Of a stretch of 64,000 bases of DNA, positions 36,560 to 47,175 are shown piece by piece; the first letter of the stretch is position 1, and every line of letters begins with the position of its first letter. Source of the DNA: Aphrophora alni (Eukaryota > Arthropoda > Insecta > Hemiptera > Aphrophoridae). Made by a program: the position numbers and the translations under genes. The notes beneath the pieces were generated by a model. The model was not told where the DNA came from. It saw only the letters and a list, made by a program, of their open reading frames with translations, and did no database searches. The stretch covers positions 119,231,362 through 119,295,361 of the forward strand of contig OY740765.1 in the NCBI GenBank assembly GCA_963513935.1, read 5' to 3'.

Positions 36560-36571
36560 ATGAACTCTTTG
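36560..36571 (+). CDS. Gene 2, exon 1: first four codons of cuticular protein
   Basis: ATG plus three codons (MNSL) end at donor GTGAGT. The exon joins in phase 0 to the acceptor at 47175/47176 (TTTTTCTAG), giving MNSL-IILLAGVACFTSSG, a good signal peptide with likely cleavage after Cys20. The sequence around it, TCATCATGAACTCTTTGG, is nearly the same as TCGTCATGAATACTTTGG in gene 1. The implied intron is 10,604 bp (36572-47175). The pairing rests on frame, signal-peptide quality and the parallel with gene 1; no transcript data. Confidence 0.75.
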
Positions 36572-36686
36572 GTGAGTAATTTAGGGCTTACACTAAGCAT
36601 TTGTTTGATAATCTCGTTTAAAATTATTAAAAAACAAAATCAATTGAGGTTAATACGTTAAACATTTCCAACAAAAATAACGTGTC

Positions 36687-36895
36687 GTGGCAATCCCGAA
36701 GGACCCTGTCTGGATCTATACCTTTTTTCCAAATAGTGATTGGTCTTCCATATTCCCTATAAGGTTTTTTTTAACCAGCTCTTATTATTTTTCTACCCTG
36801 ATGCTATTAGAGTATTCGAGGGCTTGGAGATTTATTTTAACTTCTTTTCTTCCTTTTTTTAATAAGGAAGATGAACAACAAGCAGTCGTTTAAAA
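36687..36895 (+). repeat. Dispersed repeat family A copy
   Basis: GTGGCAATCCCGAAGGACCC, TGTCTGGATCTATACC, CTACCCTGATGCTATTAGAG and TATTCGAGGGCTTGG follow the family order. It starts about 115 bp inside the gene 2 intron. Confidence 0.6.
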
Positions 36896-37896
36896 TTTAA
36901 ATACTTAGTTTAAAAACAAATCGAACAGTCTAGAGTTTTCCGTAAATTCGATTTTTAAAAGAAGGTGTGAAAGAGTTGAAATATTTAAGGGGGGGATTAT
37001 GTCTTAATGTTACTCTGTTTAAGTTTTAAGTTATCTCTTAAAGTTATGATTATTTTACAAAACACTGTTACTTAAGACCACGAAATTCAGTAAAATTTGA
37101 TTGTTTTACTTATTTCTATACAATTTAAACTATAACAGTTATGGACTTCTTAAACAATCCCCATTCACAAACATCTTGTGTCGTTACTGTGAAGAACATT
37201 GAACAAGTAATTATGTTAAAACACGCTTATATCAAAAAATTTAAAATCTCCACGAATTACAATATTTGTCCCAAATGATTTAACATTAATTTATATTTTT
37301 ATTTAATACAAATTTGTATGTTACTTTTTATTTTGAGCTTTATAAATTTAAATAAAGTAATAAAACCCCCCTTTTCAACCATAATTCGCCATTTTACAAT
37401 AAAATTGTGGATTTTAAAAATATTTATCTGCATTAAAAATAATTGCACTATGTTTACGTTTCATTTATCTTAATCATTATGTAAAGTTCGATTAACACGA
37501 ATGTTGAAGGTTTCAGGCTTATATACAACCCCTTGTGTGACTCATTTGTAAAAATTTTAACCTACTTTATGAGAATTACAATTTTGAAATTCGGCTAACA
37601 TATAATTTTTAGCCTGTGACCGACGGGAAAATTCCCAAAAGATTTAATTTTTCAAAACTTGAAAAAGATTCAAAACCGACCAAACTTTTAAGTCGGTGTG
37701 GATATTTTTTTTAAAGGTTTATTGTGGCAACATAGTAAGACCTATCGAAAAACCGTTTCCACTAGCAGTCGTGGATTTGGCGAAATCAACAAGTTTTAAC
37801 TTATTCGTATCTCCATCGCTTATACCTTAAATAAGGCTGGATTTTTTTTACTTCAGATAAATTTCATACATTTTGCAAATATTATTTAATCTTTTC

Positions 37897-38001
37897 ACAC
37901 TTATAGCAACAGTTAGAAATCATCAAATTTGGCCCGCTAATGGCAATTAGATGTGCTAATATGCCTGCCAAATTTGATGATTTTAGATGGCCTATAAGTG
38001 T
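37897..38001 (+). ncRNA. Candidate miRNA-like hairpin in the gene 2 intron
   Basis: ACACTTATAG (37897-37906) pairs with CTATAAGTGT (37992-38001). After a small internal loop, AAATCATCAAATTTGGC pairs with GCCAAATTTGATGATTT for 17 bp. A loop of about 33 nt closes the structure. Total size (105 nt), stem length and a mismatched lower stem resemble an animal pre-miRNA. It could equally be a very small MITE; the mature sequence is not one I recognise. Confidence 0.35.
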
Positions 38002-38646
38002 ATATATATATATATATGTGGAAATTATTAAGTGTGATCTACAACTTTGATCCAATGACTGTCAAAACTCTTCGGTTTGTTAAAATCAGCTAGAGGTTTG
38101 GGACGAATTAGTAATTTGACTCACTGTTTTGACGAATTATTTTTAATTCCATCTCAACTAACTAAATATCTTGCACATAGACTTATTTTTAATACAAACT
38201 TATTTCTTGAAAACAAAATTCCCACATAAAAATTATAATTTCACTTCACCTTCTTTTTTAAATCAACTGTATAAATAAACAATAAAAAAATAGAACGAAA
38301 AACAAACTTTAGCTATACTAAAATTACAAAACAAATAATAATAATATTAATTAAATACATACAATAAAGTAACATAGCAGTGTCCAATATTTACTGACTT
38401 AAAAATAAATAAAAACGTATAAACAAATTAATTTAGAAATAATTGTACAAAAAACGCACACATACACACATGCATAGAAAACATGATACTCTGGGCGTGT
38501 AGTGGAGAAACCATTACAAAACACAATATACATTGACAATTTTAAAATGACAATCAGCAGAAACACTCTACTCATAATGTAATGTGTTCGTATGTAGAGA
38601 TAATATTTAAAAATTAAAAACAGTAAGTTGATACATCAAATAACTG

Positions 38647-38678
<32 letters not shown>

Positions 38679-39041
38679 ATAACATATTTAAAACCATTTA
38701 TTGTGCAAATTATATTTATACAGAGTGTACAATTTTTAAAATAACAATATATTGGAACATTTTACTTAAGGTTCAATAGAATAGTGTTTTAAAACATATT
38801 AAATAAGCTACAGCTATAATTAATGAGCAAGTATTACAACAACAAAAATACAATATCACACAACATTCTAGGTCCAACACGGTATTTTACAAGTTATATA
38901 AATGTAACAAATATCCAAAAATAAAATAAATTAGCAAATCTAGTTTATAATCATATAAAGTGGTCAATTTCCTGCTGTGAGAAGAACCGATTTTCTTTTT
39001 TTTAGATAAAGTAAAATACTGATATTTTCTTTCTTGTATTA

Positions 39042-40282
39042 TACAGGATGATCATTTTATTTTACCACTATTGCATCTCGTAAACTATTGATCTGTCAAA
39101 AACTTTAAATGGAAATCCTTCCTTACTTTTTCATGGTACTTAAAAACCGTTTTGATAACTTCAAAAAATGACCGGCTTTGACCAATTTCACGGCAACTTA
39201 AAAATCGCTTAAAGAACTTCCTATATTTGATGTTGTTCTCTAATTTTCAACAACATTTTAAAACTTTTTTATTCTTTATAATTTTTTGATAAACTCACTC
39301 GTTTACGAATTGTAGGTGTCTGATTTTAGAAAATTATGGTGTAATGGATTTTTGGTAGCGATTTCTCTTACTTCCCATTGTTGAATCAAGTTAAAAATTT
39401 AATTAGGTATAGTATTGGAAGTGTAAACACCAACACAGGACTAACGTAAAATAAATAATTTGTGCAACAGATAAAACCTAGCTAAAACCTATCATCAGAC
39501 ACACTTATATTTGGATAGTGGTGTCTGTACGTTGGTGCCAGTACGCTGTTACACATTACGCATGTGTACATTAGACTACTATCATATCAATCTTTTCACT
39601 GTTGGTAAACTCTACTGTGTCATGAAATTAATAATGAAGCGAAAAGAATATAAATATCTTTCAGATTTAAACAAGTTAAAATTTTTAAAAAACAATAACA
39701 ATAATAACAATACTGAAAAACAATAAATACAAAATAAAGTAGTTACGATAATTAAACCTTAATAGAATTCTACAGAATGCCGTTTCGTTTCAACATACAC
39801 ACAAATAGCTGACACACAAATTTAATTCCTGATTTAGTTAGTTTGTTTCTCAATTTATTTAATTTATGTTTAGTCCTGTGTTGGTGTTTACACTTCCCTA
39901 TACTATGCCCAATTAAATGTTTAACTTGATTCATCAATGGAAAACGCGAAAAATCGCTTGAGGAAAATGCATCCCACGTCAATTTTTCTAAATTTTAAGC
40001 GCCTATACTTGTTAAACGAGTGGGTTTATGAAAAAAAAATTACAATGAATAAAAAAGTTTTATAATTTTTCCAAAGCCATAAAACACTATAAAATATAGG
40101 GGTTCTATAAGAAATTTTAATGTTGGCCACCATATTGCTTAATGGAGGTCATTTATTTAAGTTTGCTAAAAGGATTTTTAATACCATGAAAAAGTAATGA
40201 AGATTCCCCATTTAAAGTTTTTCGTCAAAACAATAGTTTACGAGATGACAAAGGTGGCAAAAATAAAATTATTTCTCTGTAT
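39042..40282. mobile_element. Family E foldback element, 1.24 kb
   Basis: The left arm (39042-39480) starts ACAGGATGATCATTTTATTT and ends past AAACACCAACACAGGACTAA. The right arm (39850-40282) is its reverse complement: TTAGTCCTGTGTTGGTGTTT to TAAAATTATTTCTCTGTATA. Arms are about 430 bp and about 80-90 percent alike by eye; the loop is about 370 bp. The family recurs at 41440-42060, 44003-45100, 46960-47095, 51250-51720 and 53640-53850. Confidence 0.8.
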
Positions 40283-40741
40283 ATTTGATAATAAATTGTA
40301 TATTCTGGGACTGAGAAAAGAAATGGTTTGCGAATAGGAAATTACAGCAAGGGTTGGATACTGTAACATCCCCTGCATTTCACAGTTTCGTGCATTGTAT
40401 AATTCGTAAAAAGTGGTTTTATGAGTGAAACTAAATTTTTTCAAAACTTTTCCTATAAATTTTATTTTAAATTTTATTATAGAATGAATATTATTTTTAG
40501 AGAACCCACCTCAATTTTGTGTACCATATCATTATAAACTGATGTAGAATATAGAGACCTCAATATATATGAAGTTTCCTTAAACAAATAGGTTTTCAGA
40601 TTTAATTCGTGTAATGGAACTTGTGCAATTTTATCTTAGACATAAAATTGTATATTTTCTTCGAAGTAAAGTTTATTAATTATTAATTTTTACATTTAAA
40701 AATATCCTATTTAAAAAAACAAACAAACAATATTTGATATT

Positions 40742-40876
40742 AATGATTCGAATTTGCCCCTAACCACAATCTGATTAATTGTGAAAATAATAATAAAGAA
40801 CAATTTTAATTAGATAATAATTGTGTTTTATTTTAAAGTTTTTAGTGATCGCGGTTAGGGGCAAATTCGAATCATT
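40742..40876. mobile_element. 135-bp MITE with 24-bp perfect TIRs
   Basis: AATGATTCGAATTTGCCCCT-AACC (40742-40765) is exactly the reverse complement of 40853-40876. The inside is AT-rich. It sits next to the minus-strand reverse-transcriptase remnant at 40877-41110, probably inserted into it. Confidence 0.85.
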
Positions 40877-41110
40877 ATTGTAAATTTCACCATAGTGCTC
40901 AACAAGATTGTATCTTAATATTTGATGTAACTCGCAAGTCATTTGTCGTGCTCCCAAAACACATCGACCACTTAACAAAAAGGAGTTTTAGGCTAGAAGT
41001 TTTAGGAGTTCTGTAAAAGAAGTCACTTTAGCTTTAAGATTTGCATTATATAGAATGAAAAACAAAATTAAACGTAAAACAGGCCCTTGAGGTACTCCAA
41101 ATTTTATATA
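40877..41110 (-). pseudogene. Non-LTR retrotransposon reverse-transcriptase remnant
   Basis: On the minus strand the frame reads YIKFGVPQGPVLRLILFFIL, matching the GVPQGSxLGPLLF block of LINE reverse transcriptases (41098-41084 for GVPQG). A stop follows within 30 codons. Sequence beyond (GRCVLGARQMTCELHQ) stays open but is not recognised. No catalytic YADD motif remains. Confidence 0.45.
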
Positions 41111-41439
41111 ATATGTTTGTTAGATGTTCCGGATGTAATCCCAGTGGGTGCTTAAACTTTACGGAGTTGACCCAACTTCGTGAATAAAATTGGATATCTA
41201 CAATTAGTAGCGAAATCTTGAAGGCTAGAACAACGTTAACTGGAATTCAGATGTGTTAACCAAACATTTCCTGACTGAAAAGTCGTCTGGCGCGCCTAGG
41301 CGCTACACGAGTTGTTTCCAGGGGAACAAAGTGAGGACAGTAAACCCCAATGAACAAAACTCATCCAACGAAGAAGACAGTATTCCTCTCGGCTGTGACA
41401 GATTTCTTAGCCTTAGATACATTGTAAATCTATTAAATA

Positions 41440-42060
41440 TAATACTTCCCATTGTTGCATCAAGTTAGGCATAACCTAGGACGTGTAAATACCAATTCAG
41501 AACCTAATTTAAAATAACTAAGTTGTAGCACAGATCCAATCTACTGATATTATAAACCATAAATCAGGAGTTAAATAACCAGAAAAAATAATAAATATTT
41601 TCAAAAATACAGTATAAAAACGTTTAGAGATTCAGCGATATTTGGTATAAATGTATTTAAGATTTCAGTTAAAATAATTACGAATGAAGCCATTTTAAAT
41701 AAAATTTAGATCAAACAATATTTATTACTTTAATAACCTGACTGTTATTTTAATTCATGACTTCCCATAATGGCCTTCCAAAGTTGCACCAAAGGGGAAG
41801 TTACTCAAAGTTAACTCAAACGGATGGGTTTATCAAACAAATTTTAAACTACATGTTCTATCTAAAAACACCATAAATATATGGTGTTGCTAATAAGATA
41901 ATGAAGTTGTTTGCCATACTGGAAAATAGCAGCGACCTATGAAAATTTTTTAAACACCATGAAAAAGTAGTGAATGTTCCTCATTTAAAGTTGTTCGGTA
42001 TCTCTTATAGTTTTAGAGACACTAATTGATGGCGTTCTTGAGTTTATTACTCTAGTATAC
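41440..42060. mobile_element. Family E element, diverged copy
   Basis: TACTTCCCATTGTTGCATCA with AATACCAATTCAGAACCTAA forms a short left part; GACTTCCCATAATGG, GGATGGGTTTATCAAACAAA, ACCATGAAAAAGTAGTGAAT and CTCATTTAAAGTTGTTCGGT form the right arm in reverse orientation. Confidence 0.5.
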
Positions 42061-42184
42061 AGTATTTTAAAAATAACATGTTAAGAATTCAGGAGCTTAT
42101 TCCTTACATCAAAACCAATGAAAATGTTCACATAAACATACTTCCTAAAATGCTTAGTTTTTTGTTCCTACCGAGCCACATGAA

Positions 42185-42640
42185 TTCACATAATTAGGAA
42201 TCTAACAAATCTCCACTGGTTCCACATTCTTTCTGTTCCTGATAAAATACTGTCTTTTATACACGCCAACGTTTCAGTTGTTGTGTCAGGTCAGGTACTG
42301 TCTGTTCTATTTATTTCAATAAAAAATTGATTACGAGTGACGGTCATCTTCTTGAACAAACCCATTTATTACTATAGTTTGATGCATTACTAAAGAATCA
42401 AAGCCTCCCTTTTGGGTTCCCTCACATTGAGTACGGTTGTGGAAAACCCGAGAACTTTAGCTGGATCAACACCTTTCTTCATGTAATCTCTGATAAGATA
42501 TTTTCATCTTTTTTGTCATGTCTTCCTCGAGCGATTCTTGTTCTCTTCCTGACGTTGTTAGACGATTAAGGGTAATTTTTAAAAGGGTGTGACGACGGAA
42601 ATATTTTTAAATGTTTAATGCCTTTAAACAACAAGGAAAT
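42185..42640 (+). repeat. Family F right-end fragment followed by family A copy
   Basis: GGAATCTAACAAATCTCCAC to CGGTCATCTTCTTGAAC (42185-42350) matches the right half of the family F element at 12511. From 42425, GGTTGTGGAAAACCCGAGAA, TTTAGCTGGATCAACACCTT and TTCTTGTTCTCTTCCTGACG are family A. Confidence 0.5.
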
Positions 42641-42999
42641 ATCAAAGCATGTTTTGTAGTTATTTAAAGTTTCAAAATCGATCAAAATATTTACCTGGTC
42701 TTTTAAAAGTAACTTAATTCTTCAAATGGTTGTGGTATCGTTATTTGTTTCCCAATTCCCGATAAAAACTCTGTAATGTATGCAGATATAATTGGGATTT
42801 ATTAAAACATCAACTGTTATCTTCATTGCTATTTATTTGTTTCCATAGCAACAACTTTTCTCAATATTGATTAATTTCAAACACAGGAATCTAGTAGGTG
42901 GTAAACTTTTAGTAGTTAATTAATTATTTTATTCCATCGTTACTGTACTTGTACAAAGACCCATTGATTTAGTATCATGATGAATGTGAACGCAGTTTA

Positions 43000-43215
43000 T
43001 CAGAAGAGTTAAGAAAGTTTGGTATTCGCAACAGTTTGAGGTACGGAACGTGAAGTGTAATCGCGTATAAAAAGCTTGAAACTACAGGTTCCGTTCGATG
43101 CAAGAGGTCGGGAAGACAGTAAGGGACGAAATTGCTATTGCTGAAAAAACTTTTTTGTGAAATAACACTAAATACGTCAAGAGAATGAAACGTCAAGAGA
43201 AAAACTACTGCTTCT
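43000..43215 (+). pseudogene. Tc1/mariner-type transposase N-terminal remnant
   Basis: Around 43064-43125 the DNA reads YKKLETTGSVRCKRSGRQ, then (in a shifted frame) VRDEIAIAEKTF. This matches the linker between the helix-turn-helix domains of mariner-like transposases (typically KKFEETGSVxxKxxSGRPRT). Upstream FGIRNSLRYGT fits the preceding helix. Stops and a frameshift show it is dead. Confidence 0.5.
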
Positions 43216-43522
43216 CCAGGAAAAGAATGGCCGCCTTGGAACACTTGCGTTAATAACCATAACAAATGAAATTTGAGGATTAAATTAAAGTTTTTTTAAA
43301 TTTTGTATCAAATACCGTTTAATTACAAAGGAATTTATGTACTTTATTTTGTTCTATGTATAAACAAATAAAATTTTAACACCAGGTATAACGACGCCAC
43401 TAATAATTACAATTTTTCAATTCCAGTTTTTTTTTAGAAAATTACTAAATTCAAGTAATAATGTATACGTTTGTGATTAAGTACTGGCCGACGGTACTTG
43501 GTAGGACTCCATTTTCAGGAAT

Positions 43523-43668
43523 GAAAACCACCGCAAAATTTTTAATAAAATTCTACTTTATTTTATTTTTTTTTATATTAAAAAAAAATTATTATTGAGT
43601 CTTGCCTGAGGGAAGACTCAATAAAAAAAAGTAGAATTTTACTAAAAATTGTGTGGTGGTTTTTTTTT
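43523..43668. repeat. Nested palindrome
   Basis: AAAACCACCGCAAAATTTTT with AATAAAATTCTAC on the left is inverted on the right (GTAGAATTTTACTAAAAATT, then GTGTGGTGG). At the centre, TTATTGAGTCTT and AAGACTCAATAA form a hairpin around GCCTGAGGG. It is probably a small foldback element. Confidence 0.7.
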
Positions 43669-44002
43669 ACTAAATAATTAATAAATATGAGATTTATTAA
43701 CTGGGGAGAAATTTTCATTTGCAAACCTAAAAACACTTTCAAAACATCCGCTGTTTTGAAATCAAGATGTAAATATTTTATTTTTATTATGCCTTTTCTA
43801 TTTCTTAGTTTAAAAATGTTTATTTTTATTATAATCATAGTTCAGAACTTAAATAAATCTTTACTTTCATTCATTCTTAAACAAAAAATAAATACGAAAA
43901 TTAAAATTATTTTATATTTTTAATGGCAGATATATTTTTTATTTTTTGTTTTTTTTATATTATATTATATTGTTTTATTATATTTTGTAATTCAGATTCA
44001 AA

Positions 44003-45100
44003 CAGGGTGATTATTTTATCTTGGGGGCGATTGGTATCTTAACTATTGATCCTACGGAAAACTTTAAATGCAGGACTTTCGTTACTTTTGCATTGAGTTT
44101 ACTACCACGATGTCGCCATTTCCAAATATGACAGCTAATTTAAAAATTATGAACCCCCCCCCCCATTTTAGAATTTAGCCTTTTATAAATCCCACTCGTG
44201 TAGGAGGTAAAGGATCTTATACTTCCGAAAATTTAAAGTTTGTTACTTTTTTGAGGCGATTTTCAATTGATGTATCAAGTAAAAAATTTAATTAAATATT
44301 GTATACGAAGTGTAAACATCAATGCAGGACTATAATTGAAATATCTAATTTGTAAAAGGGATTTGCTGAAATCTATTGTAATTATAAAGCCTAATAATTA
44401 AATAAGTATTAAAAATATAAAATCTGACTGATTTATTTAAGAATGTTAGTAATACATATTGTTTGTGTTAAATGTCATTTTAAACAAAATGTTACTTTAC
44501 CCATAATCGTCTACCAACTTTTTAAACGGGTTTAAATTGTATTTTGAGCCATATTTATTATATTGTTTTAACCGTAGATTTTATAGATGTTGAATGTGCA
44601 CTGTGGTGAATGTAAACAATTTAAAACACTGAAACCCCTACCACAAGTTTAGTACACCCCCACACACAAATAAACTAAAATAAAATATTTATTTACTCTT
44701 TGTTATTATCAGTTGTTGTACCTGATGTACATTTCGGTAACCAAGTTACCATCGGAGGGATCTGAAATAATACTCAATATTGTTCTAAACTTGTGGTAGG
44801 CGTTTCAGTGTTTTAATTGTAGGTTTCATATTAACTAAAGTCTTAAACAAATTATTTCTTATCCACAATTATTTACCAACTTTCTACACTGTTTTAAATT
44901 TATTTTGAACCAGATTTATTATTTTTACATGCTATTTAATTCCTGATTTATGCTTTATAATTTCAGTAGATGGGAGCCAGTTTTTATCTGTTGAACAAAT
45001 TAGTTCTTTAAAATTTAGTTTTTAATTGGTGTTTACACTTCCTAGACTATGTCTAATTACATTTTTAACTTGATGGAACAATGGGAAATACCCACTATGA
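44003..45100. mobile_element. Family E element, truncated on the right
   Basis: The left arm begins CAGGGTGATTATTTTATC and reaches GTGTAAACATCAATGCAGGA (near 44320). The right arm starts near 44930 (CTATTTAATTCCTGATTTAT), passes TTGGTGTTTACACTTCCTAG and stops near 45100 where LINE sequence begins. Confidence 0.6.
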
Positions 45101-45109
45101 TCAACATCA

Positions 45110-46508
45110 ATAATCATACCTTTCTTAAAGATTTTTGAATCTGTAATGCGTAATAGATTTTTTTTTCAAATATATTATATTTTTGCCGAACAGAAAAATA
45201 GATACCTACCTAAAGGGAAAATCTACAATGTCAGTAATTATTAAATTGGTAAACCATATTTTAACTAACCTTGATAAAGGGAAAATATTTTATCTAAGGC
45301 TTTTGACAGACTACATTTTGAAGTCTTACTATATCGCCTGCCAAATTATGGTATTCGTGGAAAATGTTTTTTAATGGCTAAAATCATATATCAACAACAG
45401 AGAACAAGCAGTTGACGTTTCCAATACAAAAAACTAGGGACTAATTGAAGGGGTTAGGCCAAATTTTCATTTAACATAATAAGGTGTCCCACAGGGATCG
45501 GTTTTGGGACCACTATTGTTCCATATTTATATCAAGGACCTACCTCGAGTTATTAAACAGAGAGAGCAGATAATGTGTGCTGCTGATACAACTCTTTGTA
45601 CTACAAGTGATTGTATATTTCAGTTAGAAAGAGATGAATCAAAAAGTTAATTTCATTGTTAAATATATTTCGAATTTAGAACTTAAGGTTAATACCAGCA
45701 AGACTCAATTAATAAACTCTTGTGGTAAAGACCTTAATGGTGGTAATATCCATTTAAATGGTAATGCCTTATCTGATGTATTTCGGGACAGTATCTTGGA
45801 GTCATAATTGACAGAAAGCTAGATGGGAATTTACATATGAACTCGGTAATTAACAAGGCAAGATCCACCATGACTTATCAACATTGAAATTAGTCTACTA
45901 TACCCTCTCGTATCCGTTTTTAAATTATGGAATTGCACTCTGGGGAAATTCTTCAGAGCACAATATGAAAATAGTTTTCAAAATTCAGAAGAAAACATAT
46001 TCTGAAAAGTATTATTCTGAAAATGCAATGGCTAGATACATTCTGTAATGCGTTTCAGTAATTAAAAATTATGAAATTAACCAGCATGTTTATTTATGAA
46101 AGTATTTTACATGTTGTACCAAATAGAACAAAAATAAACAATTTTTTATATTATTATTTCTATGAAATACGTAAAAAGTGTGATTTTTATTTTGAAATCC
46201 AAATTATTGGAGAAAAAGCCCTCGTATATGAGAGCAAAATTATTTAATATGTTATCTGTAACAATTAAACTTTTGACTAGTAAAAAATTAAAAACTGCCT
46301 TAAAAGAACTTAATTGATGGTGCATTCTGATCTTGTCAGGAATTTATATGAGGGTTGACGAGCGCTTCAGATTCCGTTAATAAATTTTATTTTGTTTTTG
46401 TAGTTTTGAGTTGTTTCCCTTTCTATTATATGTATTTATTGTGTTCTATTTATTGACTTATTTATTTTTATATTCTATTGTAAGGTCTTTGTCTGCATTT
46501 ACGTCCAA

Positions 46509-46559
<51 letters not shown>

Positions 46560-46740
46560 GGGGGGGGTGTGTGTGTGGGGGGGGTGTGTGTGTGTGTGTG
46601 TGTGTCTTGTTTTATCTAATTTATTATGTAGTACTATGTATAATTTTTACTATATAATATGTACTATTGTGTATAAGATATTTTAAATTGAATTATTTCA
46701 TGTAGCTAATCACGAGCAATGTATGAATATAATAATTTTA
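45110..46740 (+). pseudogene. Jockey/CR1-like LINE remnant (reverse transcriptase)
   Basis: Reading with frameshifts: KGKSTMSVIIKLVNHILTNL (45216 on), where LINEs have the K-G-R-S-T block; GVPQGSVLGPLLFHIYIKD at 45483-45539; CAADTTLC near 45580, a decayed form of the FADDTxL catalytic block; YLGVIIDRKLDGNLHMNSVI near 45795; and a C-terminal part around WGNSSEHNMKIVFKIQKKTY. The order matches the palm and C-terminal part of Jockey/CR1-type reverse transcriptases. The endonuclease and the 5' part are missing. The tail (46400-46740) is AT-rich and ends CAATGTATGAATATAATAA, like a LINE 3' end, with a microsatellite inside. Confidence 0.8.
46510..46606 (+). repeat. (TA)n-(TG)n microsatellite with G-tracts
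   Basis: About 18 TA units change to TG units broken by two runs of seven or eight G. It lies within the 3' tail of the LINE remnant. Confidence 0.93.
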
Positions 46741-46869
46741 ATTGGAAAGTTAAAAAAAAAAAAATCTTTAGTGTTGTAGACAACTACCAGGAAATTACAT
46801 TTTCGGTTTTTGTTGTTAACTCAGTTATCCTTTGACCTACAATAAAAATATTAAAATAAGGGTTAACTA

Positions 46870-47100
46870 GTGGTAAAAGTATTTAAGACTAATTTTCTGT
46901 GAATAGTTATCGGTTATTCTAGATTTACATATTTTGACTGTTAAGATATCAGTCAATTTAAAAGAAATTTTAAATTTAACTGTCATATTGGTTAATAGCT
47001 ATTTTTCAAATTTAGAAATCAAAATTTTTAAATCCATGAAATAGTAACGAAGGTTCCTCATTTAAAGTTTTTCGTGGGAACAATATTTACACAACAAGAA
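46870..47100 (-). repeat. Family E arm fragment before gene 2 exon 2
   Basis: CCATGAAATAGTAACGAAGG, TTCCTCATTTAAAGTTTTTC and GTGGGAACAATATTTAC match the outer part of the family E arm. It ends about 75 bp before the gene 2 acceptor. Confidence 0.5.
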
Positions 47101-47175
47101 AGAAAAAATCAACAAAAGGTCTTTATTTAAAATATATAACAATAATACTTCATACATTCTGTGATATTTTTCTAG

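Larger units (their letters stand above)
36572..47175 (+). other. Gene 2 first intron, about 10.6 kb
   Basis: This phase-0 intron is bounded by GTGAGT and TTTTTCTAG. It contains family A, D, E and F repeats, two LINE remnants, a transposase fragment, several hairpins and microsatellites. Recognised blocks are listed separately; 36900-37890, 38002-39040 and 42640-43000 hold nothing recognised apart from a poly-T tract (38647-38674). Confidence 0.65.
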
